Below are positions 7,979 to 15,354 of a stretch of 64,000 nucleotides of DNA, in pieces; the first letter of the stretch is position 1, and every line of letters starts with the position of its first letter. Source of the stretch: JBFWPF01 sp050250135 (GTDB taxonomy: Bacteria; Chlamydiota; Chlamydiia; Chlamydiales; JAFEGQ01); the NCBI GenBank assembly GCA_050250135.1, contig JBFWPF010000002.1, positions 1-64,000 on the forward strand, given 5' to 3'. The notes beneath the pieces were generated by a model. The model was given only the letters and a program-made list of their open reading frames with translations. It had not been told where the DNA came from and did not search any database. A program made the translations under genes and the position numbers.

Positions 7979-8808
7979 TGGAGTCACTAAAAGGACTGAG
8001 TTTTAATGAACTGAAGGAGCAGCCTGATTCTGCCGAGGTCCAGCAAGAGTGGAAGCGACGAGCGGAGCTTCATGGGTATCTCGTAGCAGGGGTCAGTGAG
8101 TCAAATCCAGGCCTTGTCGAGCAGAGGGGCGCTCAGTGGAAGCGTCTGTATAAGGATAACATCACGCTTCTGCAGGAGAAGAAAATAGCGGAGCGGAAGC
8201 TTATCGATGCCTTCTTTGAAAAGGTGGTCACCTTTGACGACAACCTGCGCTACGTCCGAGATGGCCAAAAGAACGAATTTCGGGTTTGGGCAACCGTTGT
8301 CAGGAACCAGCCCAGCAAGCAACGAGCATGGCTTCTGACGGTAGAGATGAAGGATGGGAGTGCCTTTGCCATCACCGAAGAGGAGGGTGCAGAGGGAAAG
8401 CTCAATTGCTGGGCCCTCCTTCCGGGCAAACGTACCTTTGTTAAAGGGGGATTGACTGGGCCGAAAATGATCAAGCTATGGCTCAACGACTTTAACGAAG
8501 AAGAGGCCAATAAGTCCCCAACTGACCGGAAGAAGGTTCCCGTCCATCCCCTATTCTACCTCTACTCGGGGGGCCTTGCGGGGCAGTTGACCGCCGTTGA
8601 GCCCTTTGAGGTGACTCGGGAACAAAAGGATCACGAAAAGTGGGTGATCGGCATCAAAACGGGGACCGACCTTAAGGCATTTCCTTTCGGGGATGTTGCT
8701 GTGCCCGAGAAGGTCTCCCCGTGGAAAGTCGTTGTGGGGCTCGCCCTCCTCGCCCTCTCTCTCTACGGCAGCTATAAACTATGGAAAAAGGTGAAAATAT
8801 GGAATTAG
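7978..8808 (+). CDS. Tail-anchored hypothetical protein, paralogue 2 of 4
   Basis: The start at 7978 (MESLKGLSFNELKEQ) is chosen over an in-frame ATG at 7957 because it overlaps the previous stop by one base, and because the resemblance to paralogue 1 begins close to this point. The 276-aa protein has an N-terminal helical block with EWKRRAELHGY. A central block follows, with FRVWATV and a stretch ending DGSAFAITEEEG that aligns with paralogue 3 (DGRAFAISEQEDG). A C-terminal anchor (WKVVVGLALLALSLYGSYKL) ends in WKKVKIWN. There is no signal peptide and no recognised family. Its last codons overlap the start of the next gene by 10 bases. Confidence 0.8.
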   Translation: MESLKGLSFNELKEQPDSAEVQQEWKRRAELHGYLVAGVSESNPGLVEQRGAQWKRLYKDNITLLQEKKIAERKLIDAFFEKVVTFDDNLRYVRDGQKNEFRVWATVVRNQPSKQRAWLLTVEMKDGSAFAITEEEGAEGKLNCWALLPGKRTFVKGGLTGPKMIKLWLNDFNEEEANKSPTDRKKVPVHPLFYLYSGGLAGQLTAVEPFEVTREQKDHEKWVIGIKTGTDLKAFPFGDVAVPEKVSPWKVVVGLALLALSLYGSYKLWKKVKIWN

Positions 8809-9571
8809 GCCCTTCAATCCCCCTCGGTCCGCCTCAAAACCCTCAGAACCCGCCCTTTTCCGTAGGCCAGCTTGTCCCAGTTTTCCCAATCCATAGTGAA
8901 GGGGAAGCTGTTCCGGAGCTTGACAAGTCCAAGTGGAGCGAGCTCTTAGCCGCCCCGAAGGAGAAGAGAATCATAGCTCCCTTACTCCTGGCGGCCGGCT
9001 TGCAACCCTCTGTTCCGGTCTATACGCAGGATGAACAGGGGATCAAACTCCGCTTATGGGCCACCCCCTACCAACAAGAGAACCAATGGGCCCTCTTCCT
9101 AGCTGCCGAGTGGGAGGATGGCCGCGCCTTTGCCATTTCCGAGCAGGAGGATGGGTACTGTGCCTATGCGCGTGCCACCTTCACCGATACTGTGTCTACC
9201 GACACCCACCGGGAGCAGATAGAGGTAGCCTCCGCAAAGAACCTGACCCAAAAAGAACTGGCTGAAGTTCTACTGGGCCATGGCCAATCGATCTTACATC
9301 TTCGGAAGCTGGTGGTAGTAGATCAACAGCCATTGGATGAAATTGCCTCCTTTCAGCCGGCGCGTCAAAAGGGCATTGAGGCGGATGGACGGCGGGCATA
9401 CGGACTTACATGCCCGAGGCCCCTCTTCCCCCAGCCCCTATTCTCGTTGGCCCGATATCGGACCCCCCTCCGGCGCGGCCAGGAGAGGGCTTTCCCTGGA
9501 CAGCAACGCTTATCGTACTAGCGCTAGCCCTTATAGGCACCCAGCAGCTGTGGAAACGGATGAGGGCCTGA
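8799..9571 (+). CDS. Tail-anchored hypothetical protein, paralogue 3 of 4, frameshifted
   Basis: The start ATG at 8799 has AGGTG just upstream; an in-frame ATG at 8781 is less likely. The frame runs through LRLWATP and DGRAFAISEQEDG, both shared with paralogue 2. Read straight on, it ends at 9521 with an unrelated tail. From about 9380 the frame beginning two bases later (-1 relative) encodes a Pro-rich linker and then WTATLIVLALALIGTQQL and WKRMRA. This is the same anchor as the paralogues, and its stop overlaps the next ATG (TGATG, 9569-9573). A one-base shift between about 9380 and 9410 would restore the protein. It may be a sequencing error, a real mutation or, less likely, programmed slippage. 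Confidence 0.7.
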
Positions 9572-10233
9572 TGGAGCCTAGCCACGATCTCACTCTTAAG
9601 GGATCACAGCAAGCCCTGTGGGAGGAGGCCTATAGCCGGGCTCCAATAGCGATCCAGCGGCTAATCACCGACGTAGGGCTCTCTCTTGCCAGTCCTGTTG
9701 GCTACATTAAGGTTGACAAAGAGCGGGTTCGCCTTTTTGTTACCCCCACTACGATGCCCAACCAAATCGGCGTAGCTAGAAACCTAAATCCCGACCAAAA
9801 ACCCGATTTGGCCCTCTTTGAGGAGTGGGAGAATGGGGATGTCGCCGGTACCCTCCTCACCGACCTTTTCTTCCTGAGAGTATCCGATCACCAGGCTACC
9901 CACTCCTCGCTCACGCAGGGTGCCTATGAGAGGGATTTCGGGGAGGTGTTGGCCATAGGATCAGAGGAGATCAAGGAGGCTGTGGCTAAGGGCCCCCTCG
10001 ATAGGGTCCTGCAGGGTGGGCAGAATCGATGCGATCCCTTTGCTCCGCCCAAGCCGGCGGATTCGACCCATTGGCGGCGCATTGCCCTGAATACCTTTAA
10101 GGTCACTCTCCCTGATCTACCGACTCAAGAGCCTAGCCCCCTTGCTCTACGGCACACGCTGCTAGCCACGGCTCTCCTCCTCACCCTCTCTCTCTATGGC
10201 GGCTACCGCCTTTGGCGCACCCTTTCTAAATAA
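9571..10233 (+). CDS. Tail-anchored hypothetical protein, paralogue 4 of 4
   Basis: The ATG at 9571 overlaps the stop of paralogue 3. An open frame extends upstream to 9337, but it is out of frame with paralogue 3's real end and is spurious. The 220-aa product contains VRLFVTP (compare LRLWATP in paralogue 3), then FEEWENGDVAG, and ends in a membrane segment (LLATALLLTLSLYGGYRL) with the tail WRTLSK. It has no signal peptide and is more divergent than the other three. It is the last gene of the coupled cluster. Function is unknown. Confidence 0.78.
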   Translation: MEPSHDLTLKGSQQALWEEAYSRAPIAIQRLITDVGLSLASPVGYIKVDKERVRLFVTPTTMPNQIGVARNLNPDQKPDLALFEEWENGDVAGTLLTDLFFLRVSDHQATHSSLTQGAYERDFGEVLAIGSEEIKEAVAKGPLDRVLQGGQNRCDPFAPPKPADSTHWRRIALNTFKVTLPDLPTQEPSPLALRHTLLATALLLTLSLYGGYRLWRTLSK

Positions 10234-10251
10234 ATAATTATGTGTTTTTCT

Positions 10252-10287
10252 GGGGCTCATTGGGAAGAATGAGCAAATAGGAGCCCC
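10252..10287 (+). promoter_or_regulatory. Two mutually exclusive hairpins at the dehydrogenase start
   Basis: GCTCATT (10255-10261) can pair with AATGAGC (10268-10274). Alternatively GGGGCTC (10252-10258) can pair with GAGCCCC (10281-10287). The second fold would bury part of the Shine-Dalgarno AGGAG (10279-10283) of the following gene. The structures could also simply terminate the upstream operon. Confidence 0.3.
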
Positions 10288-10289
10288 AG

Positions 10290-11393
10290 ATGAAAGCCGT
10301 TGCCCTGGATATGGACGACCACAAGATCCATATCGTTGATGTCGAAGAACCCCAAATTGAACGACCCGATCAGGTTAAGGTTAAGGTACTTGAGGTAGGA
10401 GTCTGCGGGACCGACAGGGAAGAGGCCTCGGGCGGGAGGGCCGACGCCCCCCCAGGGGAAAAACAACTCATTATCGGCCACGAAATGCTCAGCGAGGTGG
10501 TCGAGGTGGGCTCCAAGGTGACCCGCTTTAAGCCGGGAGATCTAGCAGCGATAACCGTACGGAGGGGATGCGGCAAATGCTCCTCCTGCGCCGCTAAGGC
10601 CTTCGATATGTGCTACACCGGCGAGTACACAGAGCGGGGGATCAAGGAGCGCAATGGCTACCAAACGGGCTTTGTCATCGAAGAGGAGCAGTACATCGTT
10701 AAGGTTCCCAGCCACCTGCGAAGTGTCGGGGTCCTGACCGAGCCAACCTCGGTAGTCGAGAAGGCGATCGATGAGATGGCGCTGATGCAGACGGTGCGGC
10801 TGCCAGGAGAGAAGGACCCCAAAAAGTGGTTCCAAGGGAAAAAGGTGCTTATCGCCGGTCTTGGGCCGATCGGTCTGCTCGGGGCAATGGTTCTAAAGCT
10901 CAGAGGAGCAAATGTTTACGGATTGGACGTTGTCCCTCCCGACTCGAGCCGCCCCCGCCTCTTTGAGAAGCTTGGGGGGCACTACCAGTATGGGAAGGAG
11001 GTCCACATCTCCGATCTCGTAACCGATTGCGGGCAGGTCGATGCGATCTTTGAAGCAACAGGGATCCCCAACCTCGACTTTGACCTCCTATCGGTCCTTG
11101 GGGTCAATGGGATCTATGTCCTGACCGGGGTGCCGGGAACGAGCCGAGAGATCTCTGTCAAAGGGGCGGAGATTCTTAAGACGTTGGTTTTCAAGAACCA
11201 AGTCCTCTTCGGGTCGGTGAATGCCAACCAGCGCCACTGGGAGATGGCAGTTGAGGACCTCGCCGCGGCTAAGGAGCGGTGGGGGGAGGTGATCGATGGG
11301 ATCGTCACCCACCGGGTCCCCTACGACCAGGCTGAGAAGATCCTGATGGAGCACCCTGCAGACGAGATCAAAGCCGTTATCAAGTGGAATTAA
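10290..11393 (+). CDS. Zinc-dependent glucose dehydrogenase-like enzyme (MDR family)
   Basis: This 367-aa medium-chain dehydrogenase resembles archaeal-type glucose 1-dehydrogenase. The catalytic zinc ligands are in VGVCGTDRE (about 36-44) and IIGHEM. A structural zinc loop has four cysteines in the block RRGCGKCSSCAAKAFDMC. The Rossmann motif GLGPIGLLGA is near residue 194, and the C-terminal half (FKNQVLFGSVNANQRHWEMA) has the glucose-dehydrogenase C-domain signature. It probably oxidises an aldose with NAD(P). The substrate cannot be fixed from sequence. AGGAG lies six bases before the ATG. The gene stands alone between accessory genes, which suggests acquisition. Confidence 0.8.
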   Translation: MKAVALDMDDHKIHIVDVEEPQIERPDQVKVKVLEVGVCGTDREEASGGRADAPPGEKQLIIGHEMLSEVVEVGSKVTRFKPGDLAAITVRRGCGKCSSCAAKAFDMCYTGEYTERGIKERNGYQTGFVIEEEQYIVKVPSHLRSVGVLTEPTSVVEKAIDEMALMQTVRLPGEKDPKKWFQGKKVLIAGLGPIGLLGAMVLKLRGANVYGLDVVPPDSSRPRLFEKLGGHYQYGKEVHISDLVTDCGQVDAIFEATGIPNLDFDLLSVLGVNGIYVLTGVPGTSREISVKGAEILKTLVFKNQVLFGSVNANQRHWEMAVEDLAAAKERWGEVIDGIVTHRVPYDQAEKILMEHPADEIKAVIKWN

Positions 11394-11405
11394 AATTATA
11401 CTTTA

Positions 11406-11454
11406 TTTTCAAAAACGGGAATTTGTGATATAATTTTCCTCCCTACTTAGGAGG
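11406..11454 (+). promoter_or_regulatory. Promoter and Shine-Dalgarno hairpin of the 717-aa gene
   Basis: TTTTCA (11406-11411), a 17-base spacer and the extended -10 TGATATAAT (TATAAT at 11429-11434) form a good promoter. Just downstream CCTCC (11438-11442) can pair with GGAGG (11450-11454), which is the Shine-Dalgarno for the ATG at 11462. Confidence 0.5.
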
Positions 11455-11461
11455 ATAACTA

Positions 11462-13615
11462 ATGTCGCAAGCGGATAAACCCACCGTTATCGGAGCTGGA
11501 GTTGTGGGGGGGCTAAGCGCTCTCCTGTTGAGTCGAACGGGTTCTTATTGGGGACCCATTGCGGTGATCGCGGGGACGGGGCTGGCAGCCAAGGTCGCTC
11601 TATCTCAAGACAAGCCGGGGATTGCCGGGCGGGCGACGATGATTGCCTTCGGGGCCGTTGGCGGCGCGCTGATCGGCGGTTTTCTCGGGTGTGGGTGGGA
11701 ATATGGGAAGCAGGCGCTTAGTGCCCTACAACTAAGGAACTGGGGCAGTCTAGAGGATCAGCTTTACAGCCTTGTGGTTTTTGGTCTGTTGGGGAGCGTC
11801 GGTGTTAGCTCCTGTAGAACGGCCTGGGGCCTAGCAGGTGGGGAGAGCTGGGCTGAGGAGCGTCACTACCATTGCTATTACTCGATGCCAGACAACCATG
11901 CCTTGAGCTTTAAGTGGGCAGCCCTAGCAGATGGGCCGACCTGCCGACAATGGGTACTGAGCCACCACATGCGCAGACGAATGATGAAGTGGCTGCAAAA
12001 CCATAGAGAGGGGTGGAACCACTATCCCGAATGGCTCTCAGGAGCCATTGCGCGTCACTGGGATCACTTCAGCCAAGAGGAGCGCAGCAAGATCATCGCG
12101 GGCGCTTTGGATGGGAGTTGGCAGCTTGAAGGGGGAGACCTCTACGCCGCCTTCAAAGAGCGAGGCAAAGAAGAGGAGCTTTCCAATCTCCTGTGCACGT
12201 TCCATAAGGGTGAGGAGGCTGAAAAGCTCCTGGGTGACTATGAGAGGGTTCAGAAAGTGGCCGAGACGCTTCCCCTTGATAAGTTTGAGGAGCAGATCGC
12301 CGAGGTGGAGCAGCTTCGCGACAAGGGAGACCACCGCGGGTGGGCTAAGGCCCTCCAGCCGATTGCCGTCTATCACAAAGCGATGATTCATCCCCAGTTT
12401 AAGCAAGCGGTGATCTACCTGAATGGAAAGGCACTGGTGGAGGGTAAGAAAAGGGAGAGGCCTGAGTGGGAGGCGTTCTGGCAAAAATGGAATGAACAGC
12501 CTGAAGTGGGGAAGAGCCTTGCTCACCGGTATCAGGCTTTGTTAGGGGTTTACGACGCAGGTCCAAAAGAGGATCCCGATTTTACCGAGTACCTGGCGAC
12601 TCTGGAGCCCCCCCATGTCACCTTTAAGAAGGTTGAGGTTGAGGTAACGGAGGAGGAGGATGGGCTGGAGGAGGCGATGATGGCCCTCTATGGTCAGTTT
12701 CGACCCAAGCATGACGGGGGGCTAAGGAAATATGTAGAGCCCTTAAGCCAGTTACAGCAGATGGGCCTAGTCTCTGAGGAGGCGGTGAAGGAGAAAGTCC
12801 TCAAGGATCTGCCACTTGGGGCGGAGGAGAAAGAGCTCACAATCCTTAAGCGGCTAGGAGATCTTGCAAAGGAGAGCTCGGTGTCCTTGTCATCCCCGCT
12901 GCCGCAAGCGGAGAGTGTCCGGGACGAAGATGCTATTGAAGCTGAGATTTTTGTAAGGATCTTCGAGGGAGAGCCAGGCCTTCGGCTAGCCCTAACCGGA
13001 TTAGGATTTGCTGCCCTCTCACTGGCACTCAATGGGAGTTTCTTTCTCGAGCGGGCCAGCTCCTACCCAGCCGCCTTAGCGATAGGAATGGGGATGGGGT
13101 GTTGGCTCAGCTATGAAGCGGCGCAAAAGGTTATGGGGCCTCTCGAGCGGCTTCACGAGGGGTTGGCCCAAATCGGCAATGAGGTTGATGATCCCATGGT
13201 GGGAACCATTCAGCGTTGGGCCCAGTGGCTCGATGAATGGCTTTGCCCACAGAATCTTCTAAGAGGCTACGAAACGACCTTCTCAGCCCACAGTACTTTT
13301 CTTTGGGGGATGGGCACCCTCCTCCTATGGAGGGTGCGGGCCGGTGTCTCTCGCCTGTTTGGGTCACTTGGGACCTTTGTTTCGGGAGGGATCATGGGCT
13401 CAGCGATAACCTTCGGAGGGGTCAGGCAGCTAATGGGCTGGAATCGAAAGGCGGAAGTTGCCCGTGAGATTGAGTTGGCGGGGGGAGCGGTAGAGTTGTG
13501 GCGGGAGGGGTGGGTGCGCGCTGGCCTCACAACAGCCTTCGGTTACGAAGAGGTCCAGAATAATCCTGAATGGGTCCGCTGGTACGAGCAGCAGGCGATG
13601 CGATGGCTTATCTAG
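11462..13615 (+). CDS. Large membrane protein of unknown function, 717 aa
   Basis: The N terminus has glycine-rich hydrophobic segments (about 8-25, 29-47, 57-80 and one near 105-120). A long charged soluble middle (about 150-500) follows. A second hydrophobic pair lies at about 508-555 and another around 615-660, before a Trp-rich end (WVRWYEQQAMRWLI). There is no signal peptide or recognised domain. Paired hydrophobic segments around a soluble domain would suit an inclusion-membrane or cell-membrane protein; this is inference. AGGAGG precedes the ATG. Its stop overlaps the convergent recJ end by 4 bases. Confidence 0.75.
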   Translation: MSQADKPTVIGAGVVGGLSALLLSRTGSYWGPIAVIAGTGLAAKVALSQDKPGIAGRATMIAFGAVGGALIGGFLGCGWEYGKQALSALQLRNWGSLEDQLYSLVVFGLLGSVGVSSCRTAWGLAGGESWAEERHYHCYYSMPDNHALSFKWAALADGPTCRQWVLSHHMRRRMMKWLQNHREGWNHYPEWLSGAIARHWDHFSQEERSKIIAGALDGSWQLEGGDLYAAFKERGKEEELSNLLCTFHKGEEAEKLLGDYERVQKVAETLPLDKFEEQIAEVEQLRDKGDHRGWAKALQPIAVYHKAMIHPQFKQAVIYLNGKALVEGKKRERPEWEAFWQKWNEQPEVGKSLAHRYQALLGVYDAGPKEDPDFTEYLATLEPPHVTFKKVEVEVTEEEDGLEEAMMALYGQFRPKHDGGLRKYVEPLSQLQQMGLVSEEAVKEKVLKDLPLGAEEKELTILKRLGDLAKESSVSLSSPLPQAESVRDEDAIEAEIFVRIFEGEPGLRLALTGLGFAALSLALNGSFFLERASSYPAALAIGMGMGCWLSYEAAQKVMGPLERLHEGLAQIGNEVDDPMVGTIQRWAQWLDEWLCPQNLLRGYETTFSAHSTFLWGMGTLLLWRVRAGVSRLFGSLGTFVSGGIMGSAITFGGVRQLMGWNRKAEVAREIELAGGAVELWREGWVRAGLTTAFGYEEVQNNPEWVRWYEQQAMRWLI

Positions 13616-15348
13616 AGCACCTTGAAGTCGCGGATGAGGAGCTGGATGCTCGTCTTGTTCTGAAAGCGGTTGATCTGGGGAGTAAAAGCGACCCGCAGGT
13701 TTAAGTTGGGCCTCATCAGCTGGGACTTGAGCTCCCCCATCCCAAAACCGATCCCCTCCAGCTGCCGCCCCTTTTGTTCCAAGTAAAATTTTAAGTGGGC
13801 GCCGCCGACAAGGCGAGGAGGTCTGACCTGCCGCGCATCGCAAAAGAGGATGGGGGGCGGGTTTTCATTCCCATGGGGCTCGCAGAGGGCCAAGGACTCC
13901 ATTAGGTCAAAGGTGAGCTCGGTAAAGTCGACCTGAGCATCGATCATGAGCTTCGAGATCACATCCTGCTCCTTGAGGGTCATGTTGGCCCGGGCAAGGA
14001 GCTTCTCTTTGAGGAGGGGGATTTTGTCCTCGGCGATGGTGAGGCCGGCGGCGTAGTCGTGGCCCCCAAAGTTGAGGAGGAGGTCGGCCTGCTCGCGGAG
14101 GAAGGGGAGGAGGGGGAACTCGGGGATGGTTCGCATGGAGCCCTTACCGATCCCCTTGTCGACGGCGATGAGAAGGGTAGGGCGGTTATAGCTTTTGGCT
14201 AGGCGGGTGGTGAGGATGGCGACGACCCCGGGGTGCCACTTTTCGGAGGCGAGGACGAGGGCCTTTTCCTGGAGGATTTCGGGGTGGGCCTCGAGAGTCG
14301 CCTCGACATCTTCGGCCATGACCTGCTCGATCTTTTGCCGCTGGATGTTGTTGAGGTCGAGCTCTTGAGCGAGCTCCTCGGCGCGGGCCTCGTCGCGGAT
14401 GAGGAGGAGCTCAACCCCTTTGCGGGGCTCGGCGATCCGGCCGAGGCTGTTGAGGCGGGGGGCGATCTTGGAGGCGACATCGACGGCGGTGATCTCGTCG
14501 AGCTTAATGTCACAGACCTTGGCCAGTTTGCGAAGGCCGATCCGGCCCGTCGTTTTGAGCTCAGCCAGGCCGTAGCGGACGAGAATCCGGTTCTCCTTGA
14601 GGAGGGCCCCCATGTCGGCGATGGTCCCCATGGCGACCAGGTCGAGGTAGGAGCGCAGGTCGATCTGGTGCTTGAGGGCCCTGCCAGTGCGGACGAGGTG
14701 GGTGGTAAGGGCGTGGGCGAGTTTGAAGGCGACACCGACCCCGGTTAGGTCCCGGTTGGGGTAGAGGTTGTGGTAGACCTTGGGGTTGAGGGTGGCGACG
14801 CAAAGGGGGATCTTTTTGGTCGGCTCGTGGTGGTCGGTGACGATCACATCGATCCCTTCGCTGGCGATCCGCTCGATCTCTTTGGTGGCGGTGATCCCGC
14901 AGTCGACGGTGATGAGGAGGCGGGCCTGATGGTCCTTGGCACACTTGTAGGCATCGCTCATCATGCTTTGCCCCAGCTCATTCCGGTTGGGGATGTGGAA
15001 GGCGATGTTGGCCCCGATGCTCTGGAGGAATTCGGTGAGGAGGGCGGTACCGGTCATCCCGTCGACATCGTTGTCCCCGTAGACGACGATCTTCTCCCCG
15101 TTATCGACGGCGGTGCAGATCCGCTCGACCCCCTTATCCATATCGGAGAGAAGGAAGGGGTCGAGGAGATCGGGGAGCTTGGAGTAGAGGTACTCCTGGA
15201 TCATATCCTGGCTGATAAAGCCCCGTGAGACGAGCACCTGAGCGGAGACGGGATGGATGTGGAACTCACGGACAATCTCCTCGGTCCAGGAGGGATTGAT
15301 TCGAGGGTAGACCCAGAGGGGCGCGGCGTGCCGCGCTTTTAGCCCCAT
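13612..15348 (-). CDS. recJ: Single-stranded-DNA exonuclease RecJ
   Basis: RecJ degrades single-stranded DNA 5' to 3' in recombination and mismatch repair. The 578-aa protein has the DHH-family motifs GDNDVDGMTG near residue 90, LLITVDCGIT, and VTDHHEP for metal binding. The DHHA1 domain motif is GGHDYAAG, followed by an OB-fold-like C terminus. The first motif has Asn where GDYDVDG is common. It lies six bases downstream of secDF on the same strand, as in CT447-CT448. Length is normal for the family. Confidence 0.96.
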   Translation of the reverse strand: MGLKARHAAPLWVYPRINPSWTEEIVREFHIHPVSAQVLVSRGFISQDMIQEYLYSKLPDLLDPFLLSDMDKGVERICTAVDNGEKIVVYGDNDVDGMTGTALLTEFLQSIGANIAFHIPNRNELGQSMMSDAYKCAKDHQARLLITVDCGITATKEIERIASEGIDVIVTDHHEPTKKIPLCVATLNPKVYHNLYPNRDLTGVGVAFKLAHALTTHLVRTGRALKHQIDLRSYLDLVAMGTIADMGALLKENRILVRYGLAELKTTGRIGLRKLAKVCDIKLDEITAVDVASKIAPRLNSLGRIAEPRKGVELLLIRDEARAEELAQELDLNNIQRQKIEQVMAEDVEATLEAHPEILQEKALVLASEKWHPGVVAILTTRLAKSYNRPTLLIAVDKGIGKGSMRTIPEFPLLPFLREQADLLLNFGGHDYAAGLTIAEDKIPLLKEKLLARANMTLKEQDVISKLMIDAQVDFTELTFDLMESLALCEPHGNENPPPILFCDARQVRPPRLVGGAHLKFYLEQKGRQLEGIGFGMGELKSQLMRPNLNLRVAFTPQINRFQNKTSIQLLIRDFKVL

Positions 15349-15354
15349 GGGTGG

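Noticed and set aside
9380..9410. Programmed ribosomal frameshifting in paralogue 3
   Set aside because: No slippery heptamer or downstream pseudoknot is evident; a mutation or sequencing error is simpler.
9337..9570. N-terminal extension of paralogue 4
   Set aside because: The segment is out of frame with the true end of paralogue 3 and encodes biased Arg/Ser/Pro sequence; the TGATG junction marks the real start at 9571.
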